The notes under the pieces: model-generated | What the model was told of the DNA's origin: nothing | Database searches by the model: none | The model's input: the letters and a program-made list of their open reading frames with translations, nothing else | Assembly (NCBI RefSeq): GCF_009601685.2 | Contig: NZ_CP045701.2 | Span: 1,612,001 to 1,676,000 of the forward strand | Length of the DNA: 64,000 nucleotides | Direction of reading: 5' to 3' | DNA from: Pseudomonas brassicacearum | GTDB lineage: Bacteria; Pseudomonadota; Gammaproteobacteria; Pseudomonadales; Pseudomonadaceae | Made by a program: the position numbers and the translations under genes | Shown here: positions 9,064 through 17,954 of the stretch, one piece after another | Position numbering within the stretch: the first letter of the stretch is position 1 | Layout: each line of letters opens with the position of its first letter

Positions 9064-9096
9064 AAAAGAGCAACTTTCAGGAAACCGTCATCCATT

Positions 9097-10746
9097 ATGC
9101 TGACTATTAAAGCCGTGCGCCCCGAGTGGGTGACGCTGGTCGCCAGTGCCTTTTTATTAATGGGCTTTAACATCGTTCTCTGGCAACACTTGCTGGCGAT
9201 CACCACGGCTGACGCTCGGGGCCTGCTGATGTGCGTGGCGTTTGGCCTGATGATTATCTGCGCGTTCAACCTGGTGTTGACGCTCGTGGCCTTCCGTCCG
9301 CTGCTCAAGCCCGTACTGATGCTGTTGTTCCTGATCAGCGCCGGCGTTGCGTATTTCATGGGCCAATACGGCGTATTGATCGACACCGGCATGTTGCGCA
9401 ACTTTGCTGAAACCAATGCCACGGAAGTTCGCGACCTGTTGTCGCTGAAGTTGTTTGTTTATATCGGATTGTTGGGGGTATTGCCTTGCTGGTTGTTGTT
9501 CAAGACACCGATCAACTACCGTCGCTGGCCCAAAGAGTTATTAAGTAAGTTGCTGGTCGGTGTGGCCTCGGTCGCGGTGATTGGCGTGGTCGCCCTGGCC
9601 AACTACCAAGGCCTGTCTTCATTGTTTCGCAACCACCACGAGTTGCGCTTGATGGTCGTGCCGAGCAATTACATCGGTGCCTCGTTCGGCTACTTGCGTG
9701 AGCAGGTCGCGTCGGCCAAGCAGCCGTTCACCAAGTTGGGCGAGGACGCGAGCCGCAACCCCATCTGGCAAACCCACGGCCGCAAATCCCTGACTGTACT
9801 GGTGGTGGGCGAAAGTGCCCGGGCCGAGAACTTCGGCATTCTCGGCTATAACCGCGATACCACGCCGACACTGAACAAAGAGGCCGGCCTGATCGCTTTC
9901 ACCGACGTGCAATCCTGCGGCACTGAAACCGCCGTGTCGGTGCCTTGCATGTTCTCCAACATGGGGCGCAAGAACTACGACGCCAGTATCGCCAAGAATG
10001 AAGAGGGTTTGCTGGATGTGCTCAAGCGCGCCGGGCTGGAGGTGATCTGGCGGGACAACCAGTCCGGCTGCAAGGGCACTTGCGACCGGGTCACCGTGCA
10101 GGATATGAGCAATCTGAAGGATCCAGCCCTGTGTGCGAGCAGCGAGTGCCGTGACGAAATCCTGCTCCAGGGTTTGCAGCATTTCATCGACACGCTCGAC
10201 AAGGACACCGTGCTGGTGCTGCACCAGATGGGCAGCCACGGGCCGGAATACTTCAAGCGCTATCCCAAGGAGTACGAGCATTTCACCCCGGTGTGCGAAA
10301 GCAACGCGCTGAACAATTGCAGTCGCGAGAGCATCGTCAACGGCTACGACAACACGCTGGTGTACACCGATCATGTGCTTTCGACCCTGATCGATCTGCT
10401 GCGGGCCAACCAGGACAAGGTCGACACGGCCATGCTGTACTTGTCGGACCATGGCGAGTCCCTGGGCGAATACAACCTGTTTCTCCATGGCACGCCCTAC
10501 ATGCTCGCCCCGGAGCAACAGAAACATGTGGCGATGCTTGCCTGGTTCTCTGACAGCTATCAGAAGGCTTTTTCGGTCGACACCCATTGCCTGCAACTGA
10601 GTCGGGAAAAGCCCTTGAGCCAGGACAACCTGTTTCACTCGATGCTCGGGCTGCTGGAAGTCAACAGCCAGGTCTACAACCGCGACCTGGACCTGTTTGC
10701 CAACTGTCGCGGCGCGGTGATTGACGGTGTCCTGGCGCGCCAGTGA
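9097..10746 (+). CDS. eptA: lipid A phosphoethanolamine transferase
   Basis: A 549-residue inner-membrane enzyme that adds phosphoethanolamine to lipid A in the periplasm, a change known to lower susceptibility to cationic peptides. About five membrane segments occupy residues 10-175; the sulfatase-like domain follows. Visible active-site features are VVGESARAENF (metal Glu), CGTETAVSVPC with the nucleophile Thr at about 278, and YLSDHGESLGEY (metal Asp/His). Paired cysteines (SGCKGTC, LCASSEC, VCESNALNNC) fit the conserved disulfides. ATG 9097 chosen, with CAGGAA 14 bases upstream, giving the usual family length; 9028 is an in-frame alternative. Confidence 0.93.
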   Translation: MLTIKAVRPEWVTLVASAFLLMGFNIVLWQHLLAITTADARGLLMCVAFGLMIICAFNLVLTLVAFRPLLKPVLMLLFLISAGVAYFMGQYGVLIDTGMLRNFAETNATEVRDLLSLKLFVYIGLLGVLPCWLLFKTPINYRRWPKELLSKLLVGVASVAVIGVVALANYQGLSSLFRNHHELRLMVVPSNYIGASFGYLREQVASAKQPFTKLGEDASRNPIWQTHGRKSLTVLVVGESARAENFGILGYNRDTTPTLNKEAGLIAFTDVQSCGTETAVSVPCMFSNMGRKNYDASIAKNEEGLLDVLKRAGLEVIWRDNQSGCKGTCDRVTVQDMSNLKDPALCASSECRDEILLQGLQHFIDTLDKDTVLVLHQMGSHGPEYFKRYPKEYEHFTPVCESNALNNCSRESIVNGYDNTLVYTDHVLSTLIDLLRANQDKVDTAMLYLSDHGESLGEYNLFLHGTPYMLAPEQQKHVAMLAWFSDSYQKAFSVDTHCLQLSREKPLSQDNLFHSMLGLLEVNSQVYNRDLDLFANCRGAVIDGVLARQ

Positions 10747-10812
10747 TGGCGTGACTTTTTTTTCACGCGGTGTTGGTTAACCTGTCATCCAATCTTTCCA
10801 AGAGCCGTTCGT

Positions 10813-11454
10813 ATGTCCGGGCTACCCCCTTCCACCGTCGAGCTTGAGTTTGCCAGGCAGCATGACCAGGAACATGCGCAGGTCTGCTGTCGGCCGGCGC
10901 CTCGACGATTGCGTCTGGCGTTCTGGCGCGACGAACACATGGTACGCAACGCCCTGAAGGTGGCGGGCGAGCCCGGTTTGGTGCTGGATGTGGCCTGTGG
11001 CGCAGGACGGTTCTGGCCGGTGCTGGCCGAGCATGCCAACCGGGTGATCCTGGCGGCGGACCCGTCGCCGGACATGCTTGAACATGCGCTCACTCACCAT
11101 GGCGGCGCGTTGCTCCAACGGGTCAAGACCTTCCCGAGTTCAGCGTTTACCATCGGGCTGTCGGCCAACGCGGTGGATTGTATTTGTTGTCTGCAACTGT
11201 TTCGCCACGTCGGCGCCAGCGAGCATCGCCTGGCGCTGTTGCGCGAGTTCCATCGGGTCAGTCGCGACACGGTGATCGTTTCGGTGCAAATCGAAGGACG
11301 CCTCAAGATCGGCCAGGCGCCACGACGAAGCCTGGCCGACAAGGCCGATGTCGAAGCCGAGTTTCGCCAGGCCGGTTTCAGCGTGCTCTGGTATCAGGAT
11401 TTCCTGCCCGGTTTTGCGCTGACGCGTGTTTATGTATTGCGTAAGACCGGTTAA
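10813..11454 (+). CDS. class I SAM-dependent methyltransferase
   Basis: A 213-residue methyltransferase of Rossmann type. Motif I is VLDVACGAGRFWPVLAE, with the acidic end of strand 2 at ILAADPSPDM, and motif IV region DCICCLQLFRHV. It starts 66 bp after eptA on the same strand and may be cotranscribed, though a 6-bp GCGTGA/TCACGC hairpin with a T-rich loop lies between them at 10750-10769. Substrate unknown. It could act in lipid or quinone metabolism, but nothing here decides this. Confidence 0.8.
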   Translation: MSGLPPSTVELEFARQHDQEHAQVCCRPAPRRLRLAFWRDEHMVRNALKVAGEPGLVLDVACGAGRFWPVLAEHANRVILAADPSPDMLEHALTHHGGALLQRVKTFPSSAFTIGLSANAVDCICCLQLFRHVGASEHRLALLREFHRVSRDTVIVSVQIEGRLKIGQAPRRSLADKADVEAEFRQAGFSVLWYQDFLPGFALTRVYVLRKTG

Positions 11455-11575
11455 GTCCCGATGTAGGACTATTCTTGCTTTTTCGCAGGCGATTTCTCTT
11501 AGGCTGCTGCTCTATGGATGCTCGCAATCGCCAGCGGCGATATATACTGCGCGCCATTCTTCAAGGGAGAGCCGT

Positions 11576-12709
11576 GTGGCCATCGATATTCACTGGATTC
11601 GCGACAACGATAGCCTCGGTCAGTTTTGCGCCGAGTGGCAGCAGTTGCCATTCGTCGCCCTCGATACCGAATTCATGCGGGTCGACACCTTTTACCCTAT
11701 TGCCGGTTTATTGCAGATCGGCGACGGCAAGCGTGCCTACCTGATCGACCCCTTGACCATCGACAATTGGCAGCCCTTGGCCGCACTGCTGGAAAACCCG
11801 GCGGTGCTCAAGGTATTACACGCCTGCAGCGAAGACCTTGAAGTGCTGCTGCGCTTGACCGGCAGCCTGCCTGCGCCGCTGTTCGATACTCAACTGGCCG
11901 CCGCCTACCTGAACCTGGGCTTCTCCATGGGCTATTCGCGGCTGGTGCAGGAAGTGCTGGGTATCGAGTTGCCCAAGGGTGAGACCCGTTCCGACTGGTT
12001 GCAACGGCCCCTGTCCGAGACGCAGATCAGCTATGCGGCAGAGGATGCCGTGCACCTGGCGGAAGTTTTCGTACTGCTGCGTCCAAAACTTTGCGACGAA
12101 AAATACCGTTGGGTCCTGGAGGACGGCGCCGAACTGGTGGCCAACCTGCGTCGCGAAGTCGACCCATACGAGGTCTACCGCGAGGCCAAGCTCGCCTGGA
12201 AACTGTCCCGCGCCCAATTGGCCGTGCTGCGCGAGCTGTGCGCCTGGCGCGAACGCGAGGCGCGGGCTCGTGACCTGCCGCGCAATCGCATCATTCGCGA
12301 GCATTCGCTATGGCCCCTGGCCCGTACCCAGCCGGATAACCTCGGCGCGTTGGCGAAGATCGAAGACATGCACCCGCGCACCGTGCGCCAGGACGGCCAG
12401 TTTCTGCTGGACCTGATCCAGCGCGCCGCCAGCGTGCCGCCCGAGCAATGGCCGCCGGCCGTGGCCGAGCCTCTGCCCATCGAGGCCTCGGCCTTGGTCA
12501 AGCGTCTGCGGGCGCTGGGGCAGGCTGAAGCCGAGCGCCTGGAGATTGCTCCGGAGCTGATGCTGCGCAAGAAAACCCTCGAAGCGCTGATCAAGAGCGG
12601 CTTTCCCGAGGGCCCTTACCAATTGCCTGATTCGCTGCGTGGCTGGCGCCGCGAATTGATGGGCCAGGCGCTGCTCGACAGCCTGGCCACTGCCGGAGAA
12701 CAGCCTTGA
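11576..12709 (+). CDS. rnd: ribonuclease D
   Basis: A 377-residue 3'-to-5' exoribonuclease that trims tRNA precursors. GTG start at 11576 with AAGGGAGA upstream; this removes a spurious N-terminal extension and gives the length of E. coli RNase D (about 375). DEDDy exonuclease motifs are clear: VALDTEFMR (ExoI), [11 protein letters not shown] (ExoII) and YAAEDAV (ExoIII). HRDC-type helices follow ([12 protein letters not shown] and later [15 protein letters not shown]). Its stop overlaps the TTG start of ycgL, so the two are translationally coupled. Confidence 0.95.
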   Translation: MAIDIHWIRDNDSLGQFCAEWQQLPFVALDTEFMRVDTFYPIAGLLQIGDGKRAYLIDPLTIDNWQPLAALLENPAVLKVLHACSEDLEVLLRLTGSLPAPLFDTQLAAAYLNLGFSMGYSRLVQEVLGIELPKGETRSDWLQRPLSETQISYAAEDAVHLAEVFVLLRPKLCDEKYRWVLEDGAELVANLRREVDPYEVYREAKLAWKLSRAQLAVLRELCAWREREARARDLPRNRIIREHSLWPLARTQPDNLGALAKIEDMHPRTVRQDGQFLLDLIQRAASVPPEQWPPAVAEPLPIEASALVKRLRALGQAEAERLEIAPELMLRKKTLEALIKSGFPEGPYQLPDSLRGWRRELMGQALLDSLATAGEQP

Positions 12710-12999
12710 AACGTATCTGCTCCATCTACCGAAGCTCGAAGAAAAACGAGATGTACCTGTATGTGCTCAAGAGCGATGCCCTGGAGCGTGTACCTGAGCC
12801 GCTGATGGCCGCCTTTGGCAAGGCGATCCATGCCTTCGACCTGGTGCTGAGCCCTGAGCGGGCGCTGTCTCGGGAAGACATCAACAAGGTGCTGGAAAAC
12901 CTCGACACCCAGGGCTATCACTTGCAAATGCCGCCGGCCGAAGACGAGTACATCGAGCATTTGCCCGAAGAGTTGTTGCGCCGCAACGACCCGGTCTGA
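12706..12999 (+). CDS. ycgL: YcgL-domain protein
   Basis: A 97-residue protein beginning [20 protein letters not shown], the conserved opening of the YcgL family, with a small alpha/beta fold. It uses a TTG start that overlaps the rnd stop (TTGA). Adjacent rnd-ycgL genes are common in Pseudomonas, which suggests a link with RNA processing, but the function is not established. Confidence 0.92.
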   Translation: MKRICSIYRSSKKNEMYLYVLKSDALERVPEPLMAAFGKAIHAFDLVLSPERALSREDINKVLENLDTQGYHLQMPPAEDEYIEHLPEELLRRNDPV

Positions 13000-13007
13000 C
13001 GGTCTCT

Positions 13008-13030
13008 GAGGCACCTGTTCTGGGTGCCTC
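13008..13030. terminator. strong hairpin after ycgL
   Basis: GAGGCACC (13008-13015) and GGTGCCTC (13023-13030) form a perfect 8-bp stem with a 7-base loop, 9 bp after the ycgL stop. No U-tract follows, so it may be a weak terminator or a 3' stabilising structure. Confidence 0.45.
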
Positions 13031-13127
13031 TGGAAAAACATTGGAATGGTTTATTGACGACGATCGCATGGATGGAGCGACACACTCTATCGGCGGTTGT
13101 CTGCACTGTTTTTGAAAGGTTTGATTC

Positions 13128-14060
13128 ATGCGCGTTCTGATTGCCGAACACGACCACCCGGTGTACGCCCAGCTTCTGCGTCAGGCGGCACCCGATATCG
13201 AAGTCCTGACCAGCGGCGACTCTGCCGAACTGTCGCGACTGGCCACCGATTGTCCGGTCTGGCTCGGCCAGCCTGATCTGCTGGCTACCCTGTTGCGCCA
13301 AGGCCATAGACCCAACTGGCTGCAATCGACCTGGGCGGGCATCACGCCGTTGCTGGCCGAGGGCTTGACGCGCAATTACCGCCTGACCCGTGCGGTGGGT
13401 ATTTTCGGCCAGGTGATGGCTGAGTACGTGCTGGCTTACATGCTCGGTCATGAGCGCGAGGTGCTGGCGCGATTGGTCAGCCAGGTCGAGCGCAAGTGGG
13501 ACAACCGCCAGGGGCAAAGCCTGGCCGGGCGCAAGGTGTTGATCGTCGGGACCGGGGATATCGGCCAGCGTGTGGCGCAGTTCCTCGTGCCGTTTGGTGT
13601 GCAGTTGTACGGCGTTGCCCGCGAAGCGCGGGCGTTGGCGCCGTTCATCGAGGTCGGGGCGCTGAAGGACCTGCCGCGCCTGGTGGGCGAGGTCGATTAC
13701 GTGATCAACCTGCTACCCAACACTCCCGACACCCATGATGTGTACGACGCGGCGCTGTTCAAGCAATTCAAGCCGACCGGGTTGTTCATCAACGTCGGTC
13801 GCGGCGTGGCGGTGGTGGATGCGGACCTGGTGCAAGCCCTGAAGGACGGGCACCTGGCCGGCGCGGTGATCGACGTCTGCCGCCAGGAGCCGCTGCCGCA
13901 GCGCCACCCGTTCTGGACCGCCTGGGGCCTGCTGCTGACCGGCCACAGCTCGGCACCGACCTCGCCACCGATGATGGTGCAGTTGTTCCTGGAAAACCTG
14001 CGGGCCTATCAGGCGGGCGACGCGCTGCGCGGGGAAGTGGATTTCAGCAGGGGCTACTGA
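13128..14060 (+). CDS. D-2-hydroxyacid dehydrogenase (NAD-dependent)
   Basis: A 310-residue dehydrogenase. The NAD-binding glycine motif is VLIVGTGDIGQRVAQF at about residues 138-153. Catalytic residues can be placed in the family motifs: Arg in NVGRGVAVVD (about 228), Glu in CRQEPLPQRHPFW (about 254) and His in TGHSSAPT (about 276). It resembles the glyoxylate/hydroxypyruvate reductase group. AAAGG lies 9 bases before the ATG. It follows rnd-ycgL after a hairpin and probably has its own promoter. Substrate not determined. Confidence 0.9.
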   Translation: MRVLIAEHDHPVYAQLLRQAAPDIEVLTSGDSAELSRLATDCPVWLGQPDLLATLLRQGHRPNWLQSTWAGITPLLAEGLTRNYRLTRAVGIFGQVMAEYVLAYMLGHEREVLARLVSQVERKWDNRQGQSLAGRKVLIVGTGDIGQRVAQFLVPFGVQLYGVAREARALAPFIEVGALKDLPRLVGEVDYVINLLPNTPDTHDVYDAALFKQFKPTGLFINVGRGVAVVDADLVQALKDGHLAGAVIDVCRQEPLPQRHPFWTAWGLLLTGHSSAPTSPPMMVQLFLENLRAYQAGDALRGEVDFSRGY

Positions 14061-14090
14061 CTTGGCGATGCACATGCTCCGCCCGGCCCT

Positions 14091-14283
14091 GTAGGAGCTG
14101 GCGAAGCCTGCGATCTTTTGATCTTTTGATCTTTCGCTCGAGACTCAAGTGTCTGGGGAAAGATCGCAGCCTCGTTGCCCTGTAGGAGCTGGCGAAGCCT
14201 GCGATCTTTTGATCTTTTGATCTTTAGCTCGAGACTCAAGTGTCTGAGGAAAGATCGCAGCCTCGTTGCACTCGACAGCTCAC
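14091..14283. repeat. family A element copies 2 and 3, head-to-tail tandem
   Basis: Two same-orientation copies with a 91-bp period. The first starts GTAGGAGCTGGCGAAGCCTG at 14091 but lacks the usual right end (ACTCGACAGCTCCTACA), running from CTCGTTGCCC straight into the second TGTAGGAGCTGG at 14181. Each copy has three short GATCTTTT-type units. The second copy's right end has decayed (GACAGCTCACAACG). The junction suggests recombination or replication slippage between copies. Confidence 0.85.
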
Positions 14284-14307
14284 AACGTGGGGGGGCAGTG
14301 TTTGGGG

Positions 14308-14901
14308 TTACAGGCTGAAATCGCCTTCTGCCACCAGTTCGCTCAACGGCCGGCGCGGGCTCGGGGTTTCGCGGGCCTGGAGATACTCGGCCAGTGTCGA
14401 TTTGTCCCCCAGCTTGCCAATCGCCACGGCCGCGTGCAGGGCGTAGCCTTGCGGGATCTTCAGTTCCTTGCGGGTCAACTCATGGTCGAAACCGGCCATG
14501 CCATGGGTGTGCCAGCCGCTGAGGCTGGCTTGCAGCGCCAGGTGGCCCCAGGCCGCGCCTGTGTCGAAGGTGTGGGACTGCGCTGGCGTCTCTTCGGTGG
14601 CGCCGGGCACAGCGAAGGTGGTTTTCGACACAATGATCACCAGTGCCGAAGCGTGTTGCGCCCAGCCGCGGTTGAATTCATTGAGCAGGCCCAGGAAACG
14701 CTCCCAATTCGGCGTGTCGCGGCGCGCATACAGGAAACGCCACGGCTGGGAGTTGTACGCCGACGGCGCCCAGCGTGCAGCTTCGAAGAAGCCCAGCAGG
14801 GTTTCTTCGGCAATGGCCTGGCCGTTAAAGGCGCGGGGCGACCAGCGTTCGATGAATTGAGGGTGAATCGCGTAATCGGCAATGCGGGGATTGGCGCTCA
14901 T
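14308..14901 (-). CDS. nitroreductase family protein
   Basis: A 197-residue FMN-dependent nitroreductase-fold protein. The N-terminal FMN phosphate-binding region is seen in RWSPRAFNGQAIAEE and ARWAPSAYNSQPWRFLYARR, and the later QASLSGWHTHGMAGFD and YALHAAVAIGKLG match the malonic-semialdehyde-reductase/oxidoreductase-like subgroup. It converges with the dehydrogenase across the tandem repeat. Native substrate unknown. Confidence 0.9.
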   Translation of the reverse strand: MSANPRIADYAIHPQFIERWSPRAFNGQAIAEETLLGFFEAARWAPSAYNSQPWRFLYARRDTPNWERFLGLLNEFNRGWAQHASALVIIVSKTTFAVPGATEETPAQSHTFDTGAAWGHLALQASLSGWHTHGMAGFDHELTRKELKIPQGYALHAAVAIGKLGDKSTLAEYLQARETPSPRRPLSELVAEGDFSL

Positions 14902-15061
14902 GGGCTTACCTGGCTGGGGTTTGGAAAGTCAATGAAGCAACCTACGTCCCGCCGCCCGGCCTGACAAGCCCCTGCCTACCGACAGTCGCCAATGCTTGGC
15001 CTGAAGAGGCCCGGGCACTAGACTGTCGGCCTTTTCACCACCTGATGTTGATGCTTGAGCC

Positions 15062-15511
15062 ATGGCCGCCAAAGTCGAACCGTTCTGGAAACGCAAAACC
15101 CTCGATCAGCTCGATCTGCAGGAATGGGAATCGCTGTGCGACGGCTGCGGCCTGTGCTGCCTGCAAAAACTCGAAGACGAAGACGACAACAGCGTCTACT
15201 ACACGCGCATCGCCTGCAAACTGCTGGACCTGAAAACCTGCCAGTGCACCGACTATCCCAACCGCCGCGACTTTGTCCCCGACTGCATCCAGCTCACGCC
15301 GGGCAAGGCCGATGAGTTCAAATGGCTGCCGCCGACCTGCGGTTATCGGCTGGTCAGCGAGGGCAAGGACTTGCCGTTGTGGCACCACTTGGTCTGCGGT
15401 GATCGCGATGCCGTGCACCACGAACGCATTTCCCAGTCCGGGCGTATGTTGGCCGAAGGCAGCGTGCCGGAAGACGATTGGGAAGATCATCTGATTTTCC
15501 GCGCCGGCTGA
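15062..15511 (+). CDS. ycgN: YcgN-family cysteine-cluster protein
   Basis: A 149-residue UPF0260 protein. The cysteine pattern [14 protein letters not shown] near residue 30, a further [11 protein letters not shown] and later CIQLTP and CGYR suggest metal binding, possibly zinc or iron-sulfur. The C-terminal half ([23 protein letters not shown]) is also conserved in the family. Function not established. It is followed 31 bp later by the peptidase-like gene, probably in one transcript. Confidence 0.92.
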   Translation: MAAKVEPFWKRKTLDQLDLQEWESLCDGCGLCCLQKLEDEDDNSVYYTRIACKLLDLKTCQCTDYPNRRDFVPDCIQLTPGKADEFKWLPPTCGYRLVSEGKDLPLWHHLVCGDRDAVHHERISQSGRMLAEGSVPEDDWEDHLIFRAG

Positions 15512-15542
15512 GCCGCCGGACGGCGCGCCCCAGGGAGAACCC

Positions 15543-16772
15543 ATGGCAGCAGGATTGAAACGGACGCTGGCCGCCGGACTGCTGGCGATGGGCGGGCCGC
15601 TGTGGGCGGCGCAGAAAGTCGATCTGGATTATCACGTGCACCTGTTGCCGCAGAGCGATCAGGCCGAAGTGCGTCTGACGCTGGCCCGGGGTTCGGCGGT
15701 GCGCAGCCTGGATTTCGACCTCGGCGACGGCAGTCGCTACAGCGATTTCAAGGCCGACGGCCAATGGCAACTCACCCCCGGCAAGGAGGTGCGAGGTGTC
15801 TGGCGTCCAGCAGCCAACAAGGCCAGCCTGAGCTACCGCGTGCGCATCAGCCATGCTCGCAAGAACGCCACCTTCGAAACCCGCATGACCCCGATGTGGG
15901 CGTTGCTGCGCGGTGACGACCTGGTACCGTCGGCCAAGCTCGACCAGCAGGACGGCGTCGAACTGGTGGCCCGTCTGGACGTTGAATTGCCCGCCGGCTG
16001 GAAAAGCATCGAGACGCCCTGGCCGCGCATCGGCAAGCAACGCTTTCGCATCGACAACCCCTCGCGCCTGTTCGACCGCCCCACGGGCTGGATGCTCGCC
16101 GGCAAACTGGGCAGCCGCCGCACACGCCTGGGCGAAACCGAAGTGACGGTGGCCTCGCCCCAGCGCCAGGGCATGCGCCGGATGGATGTGCTGACGCTGC
16201 TGACGTTCGTCTGGCCGCAGGTGCAAGCGCTGGTGCCGCGCCATCCTTCCAAGTTGCTGATTGTCGGCGGCGGTGATCCGTTGTGGCGTGGCGCCCAGGC
16301 CGGCCACGACTCGATCTATTTGCACAGCCGTCCGCCGCTGGTCAGCGAGCGGGGCAGTAGCCCGTTGTTGCGCGAGTTGGTGCAGGCACTGGCCCGGGTC
16401 AATGATCAGGATCGCAGCGACTGGATCAGCGAGGGGCTGACCGAGTACTACGCCATCGAACTGCTGCGCCGCGCTGGCGGCCTGAGCGATGAGCGCTATC
16501 AGACCCTCAATGACCGGCTCGCCCGCGACAGCAAGGGCGTCACCACCTTGCGTGGCGAACAGATCAGCACCGCGGCAGTGGCCAAGGCGGTATTGCTGCT
16601 GCAGGAACTGGACCGCGAGATTCGCTTGAAAACCCACAACAAGCGTTCACTGGATGATGTGTTGCAGGGGGCGATGCGGCTGGAGACGGTCGATACCCAG
16701 GAGTTTGTGCAACTCAGTGAAAGTGTGCTGGGTGGGGGCTCCAGCGTTCTGGATACCCAGTTACTTCAGTAA
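15543..16772 (+). CDS. exported M61/M1-like protein lacking the zinc-binding histidines
   Basis: A 409-residue protein with a signal peptide (cleavage likely after PLWA, residue 22), a beta-rich N-terminal half and a helical C-terminal half resembling glycyl-aminopeptidase-like (M61) proteins. At the place of the zinc motif HExxH it reads RELVQ (about 267-271): the Glu remains but both His are replaced. The later EGLTEYY (about 297-303) matches the conserved EGFTxYY that supplies the third ligand. It is therefore probably a non-catalytic binding protein, or the fold call is wrong. AGGGAGA precedes the ATG; linked to ycgN. Confidence 0.7.
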   Translation: MAAGLKRTLAAGLLAMGGPLWAAQKVDLDYHVHLLPQSDQAEVRLTLARGSAVRSLDFDLGDGSRYSDFKADGQWQLTPGKEVRGVWRPAANKASLSYRVRISHARKNATFETRMTPMWALLRGDDLVPSAKLDQQDGVELVARLDVELPAGWKSIETPWPRIGKQRFRIDNPSRLFDRPTGWMLAGKLGSRRTRLGETEVTVASPQRQGMRRMDVLTLLTFVWPQVQALVPRHPSKLLIVGGGDPLWRGAQAGHDSIYLHSRPPLVSERGSSPLLRELVQALARVNDQDRSDWISEGLTEYYAIELLRRAGGLSDERYQTLNDRLARDSKGVTTLRGEQISTAAVAKAVLLLQELDREIRLKTHNKRSLDDVLQGAMRLETVDTQEFVQLSESVLGGGSSVLDTQLLQ

Positions 16773-16774
16773 TA

Positions 16775-16874
16775 CCGCTATCGCGGGCAAGCCTTGCTCC
16801 CACACTGAATCTTCGCCGGATGAAATATTGGGTACGACTCGATCCTGTGGGAGCAAGGCTTGCCCGCGATGAGG
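16775..16874. repeat. REP pair, family B
   Basis: Two REP sequences in opposite orientation: CGCTATCGCGGGCAAGCC...CTCCCACA (16775-16804) and TGTGGGAGCAAGGCTTGCCC...GATGAGGC (16846-16874), with 41 bp between. It lies between two convergent genes and can act as a bidirectional terminator. Confidence 0.85.
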
Positions 16875-16896
16875 CCATCAGCCTCACCGCAAAGAA

Positions 16897-17274
16897 TCAA
16901 AGCCCAACTTTGGGCGAATCCAACGAATCATTCCCCGTCACCGTAGCCGTGCCAGTCGCCGCCTCGGCATTGGCCTTCAGGCGGCTCAGCTCATCACCGG
17001 CCTGTTCGATACGGGCACGGGCGTTGCTGAGGTTCTGCCGGTTCTTTTCCAACAAGGCCTTGGCCGAACAATGCCCGGTGATCCCCCGCGCCAGCGCCAT
17101 GCCGCCGATCGCCAGTTGAGCCAGGCCGAGCACACCGCCACGGCGCAAGCCCTTGCCCATCATCAGCACACCGCCGGCCAGTGAGCCAATGCGTTCCCAG
17201 CCATGCACGTTTTGTGGCGGATGGGATTGGAAAGGGGTGGTCTCGATCGGCTCGAACGGATTGTTGTCGCTCAT
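16897..17274 (-). CDS. DUF2892-like membrane protein
   Basis: A 125-residue protein. The central part VHGWERIGSLAGGVLMMGKG and GGVLGLAQLAIGGMALARGITGHCSAKALLEK resembles the inner-membrane DUF2892 (YgaP-type) domain, with two membrane segments at about 30-70. A soluble tail rich in Ala and Glu follows and may form a short coiled coil (residues 80-110). Function unknown. It is 77 bp downstream of the TrmH-type gene on the same strand. Confidence 0.75.
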   Translation of the reverse strand: MSDNNPFEPIETTPFQSHPPQNVHGWERIGSLAGGVLMMGKGLRRGGVLGLAQLAIGGMALARGITGHCSAKALLEKNRQNLSNARARIEQAGDELSRLKANAEAATGTATVTGNDSLDSPKVGL

Positions 17275-17351
17275 GATCTGTCTCCAGTGTGGGGATTGGT
17301 ATAAAGCTGACTGCCCGAGCGATTGCCTTGTTCAATCGAATGTTGCACCGA

Positions 17352-17822
17352 TCAGCGGAATTGCGGCCCCGAACGGGTGTTGTTGCCTTTGGCCATGCGG
17401 TCATACAGCACGACGTTGACGGTAGCGGCCAGGTTCATGCAGCCGGTGGTGGGGATGTACACCACGTCCTCGCACCAATCGCGGATGTCCTTGTCCAGGG
17501 AGCCATCTTCCGGGCCAAAAATGTACAGCGCCCGGTCCGGGTGCGTGTATTCGGGCAGAGGGCGGGCACCTTCCACCAGTTCCACGGCCACTGGCACACA
17601 GCCCAAGGGCAGGATTTTCTTCAGGTCGTCGATACCGATCAGCGGGATGTCGTAGTGGACTTTCTTGGTGTCGGTGACGAAGTCGGCGGCGCGCTCATAG
17701 CGCTTGCCGGTGTAGAACACCGACGCCACGCCGTAGCAGCCGGCGGCACGCATGACCGAGCCGACGTTTTCCGGTGACTTGGGGTTGAACAGACCGATGC
17801 AGCTGTAGCGTTTGTTGGCCAC
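17352..17822 (-). CDS. TrmH/SpoU-family RNA methyltransferase
   Basis: A 156-residue SPOUT methyltransferase consisting of the catalytic domain only. Motif 1 is LFNPKSPENVGSVMRAAGCYG, motif 2 YIFGPEDGSLDKDI and motif 3 YIPTTGCMNLAATVNVVLYD, the knotted SAM site. It uses a GTG start at 17822. The size is that of TrmL-like tRNA 2'-O-methyltransferases, but the subfamily is not certain. Confidence 0.88.
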   Translation of the reverse strand: MANKRYSCIGLFNPKSPENVGSVMRAAGCYGVASVFYTGKRYERAADFVTDTKKVHYDIPLIGIDDLKKILPLGCVPVAVELVEGARPLPEYTHPDRALYIFGPEDGSLDKDIRDWCEDVVYIPTTGCMNLAATVNVVLYDRMAKGNNTRSGPQFR

Positions 17823-17954
17823 GGGCGGGGTGCCTTTGGGGAAAAGGCGCGATTATACGGGATTGAGCCTGGTTGTTCAGTGTGGCGATCGAGGGTGGGC
17901 TGCCCAGTCGATAGACGCGAACCGATCGCGCCACTTTTTTAGCCCGCCCTGGGT

